DNA of 6,345 bases from an uncultured Collinsella sp. (GTDB lineage Bacteria > Actinomycetota > Coriobacteriia > Coriobacteriales > Coriobacteriaceae), in the NCBI GenBank assembly GCA_900550835.1, contig URTP01000116.1:1-6345 (forward strand). The letters are read 5' to 3'. Positions 6,081-6,345 of this stretch are shown one piece after another. A program made the translations under genes and the position numbers. Each line of letters begins with the position of its first letter. Position 1 is the first letter of the stretch. The notes beneath the pieces were generated by a model. That model saw only the letters and a list, made by a program, of their open reading frames with translations. It was not told the DNA's origin and made no database searches.

Positions 6081-6109
6081 AGCATATCCTAAAAAAACAG
6101 CATTGTCAA
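6081..6109 (-). promoter_or_regulatory. Candidate leftward promoter in the AT-rich spacer
   Basis: Read on the minus strand, TTGACA (6109-6104) and TATGCT (6086-6081) are separated by exactly 17 bp. Transcription would run leftward through the hairpin repeats and antisense to argD. The -35 is perfect and the -10 matches 4 of 6. AT-rich DNA produces such matches by chance, so support is moderate. Confidence 0.35.
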
Positions 6110-6181
6110 CGCAATAAAAATTACAAAATGTAAACAATTTGTATATGTCAGCGCACTTTGTGGGAATTTGTGCAATAAGGA

Positions 6182-6210
6182 TTGACAACTATCTTCTACT
6201 ATTGTAGAAT
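6182..6210 (+). promoter_or_regulatory. Promoter of the BlaI-type repressor gene
   Basis: A perfect TTGACA (6182-6187) is followed after 17 bp by TAGAAT (6205-6210, 5 of 6 consensus). This is a strong vegetative-type promoter with initiation expected near 6217, about 45 bases before the ATG. Operator 1 overlaps its spacer and -10 box. Confidence 0.75.
6194..6209 (+). promoter_or_regulatory. Operator 1 (BlaI/MecI-type dyad) over the -10 box
   Basis: TTCTAC-TATT-GTAGAA is a perfect 6+6 inverted repeat. Its TAC-N4-GTA core is the core of known BlaI/MecI operators (TACATATGTA type). It overlaps the promoter's -10, so bound repressor would block the polymerase. Binding by the gene product is inferred. 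Confidence 0.65.
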
Positions 6211-6227
6211 ATAAGCAATAAAAGGTG

Positions 6228-6243
6228 TTTTACATTTGTAGAA
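6228..6243 (+). promoter_or_regulatory. Operator 2 (BlaI/MecI-type dyad) in the leader
   Basis: TTTTAC-ATTT-GTAGAA repeats operator 1 with one arm mismatch; TTGTAGAATA is identical in both, 34 bp apart. It contains a TACATTTGTA core. It lies downstream of the expected start of transcription and before the ribosome site, fitting paired operators for autorepression. Confidence 0.6.
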
Positions 6244-6261
6244 TAAAAGGAGGGTTAGACT

Positions 6262-6345
6262 ATGCGAAACGACAAGCGATTGCCCGATGCGGAGCTGGAG
6301 GTCATGCAGACAATCTGGTCTCTGGGCACACAGGTCACGGCGGGC
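6262..6345 (+). CDS. BlaI/MecI/CopY-family transcriptional repressor (N-terminal part, runs off window)
   Basis: Twenty-eight codons are visible, from ATG 6262 to the window edge. The sequence KRLPDAELEVMQTIWSLG is the start of the winged-helix domain of Penicillinase-repressor family proteins, whose first helix typically reads L-x-x-AE-x-E-V-M-x-x-I/L-W. These are dimeric repressors that bind TACA/TGTA dyads and are commonly inactivated when a partner M56 (BlaR1/MecR1-like) membrane metalloprotease, usually encoded just downstream, cleaves them. Whether such a partner exists lies outside the window. AAGGAGGG at 6247-6254, seven bases before the ATG, is a strong ribosome site, and two matching dyads overlap and follow the promoter, so autoregulation is likely. 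The target genes and inducer are unknown. Confidence 0.8.
   Translation, partial: MRNDKRLPDAELEVMQTIWSLGTQVTAG

Larger units (their letters stand above)
6059..6261. other. AT-rich intergenic segment ahead of the BlaI-type gene
   Basis: Counting bases 6061-6260 gives 58 G or C in 200, 29%, against clearly GC-rich DNA to the left. No protein gene is seen. It contains the rightward promoter, dyad operators and ribosome site listed separately, a candidate leftward promoter, and a TTACA-AAA-TGTAA palindrome at 6121-6133. The abrupt change in composition marks foreign DNA or a join. Confidence 0.75.

Noticed and set aside
6059..6261. tRNA or other structured RNA gene in the AT-rich spacer
   Set aside because: No cloverleaf arms, CCA end or known riboswitch pattern could be found by eye. 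The dyads are short and placed as operators.

Overview
The window reads as the arginine-biosynthesis locus of a GC-rich actinobacterium. The gene order, the protein style and the compact AAGGAG-type ribosome sites suggest a Coriobacteriia (Collinsella-like) gut bacterium. That assignment is inference from the sequence alone; no database search was possible.

Layout, left to right. Positions 1-78 are the last 25 codons of a gene for a protein ending in a hydrophobic, probably membrane, segment. Positions 109-1010 hold two adjacent, related genes of the pyridoxamine-phosphate-oxidase-like (split-barrel flavin-binding) family, about half identical to each other, which look like a tandem duplication. 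A 257-base gap follows. It carries a 54-nt near-perfect hairpin (probable terminator) and then a pair of ARG-box-like operators exactly 21 bp apart, with a candidate promoter ahead of argC. Then come argC (1268-2338), argJ (2474-3742), argB (3824-4804) and argD (from 4874), all rightward and each with its own ribosome site. Together they encode the acetylated route from glutamate to N-acetylornithine: ArgJ makes N-acetylglutamate and releases ornithine, ArgB phosphorylates it, ArgC reduces it and ArgD transaminates it. No argA is seen in the window, as expected when ArgJ recycles the acetyl group.

The striking feature is on the right. argD is intact through the catalytic lysine and the GSTFGG motif, but near base 5863 it stops resembling an aminotransferase. 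It runs into about 190 bases of GC-rich, hairpin-dense sequence built from roughly 66-bp tandem units, which by chance stay open and add a 64-residue foreign tail. From 6059 to 6261 the DNA turns AT-rich (58 G/C in the 200 bases 6061-6260). This stretch has a textbook TTGACA/17/TAGAAT promoter, two matching 16-bp dyads and a strong AAGGAGGG site ahead of the start of a BlaI/MecI-type repressor gene that runs off the window. The simplest readings are a mobile or horizontally acquired segment inserted into argD, or an assembly join between two organisms (the right side looks Firmicutes-like). The window alone cannot separate the two.
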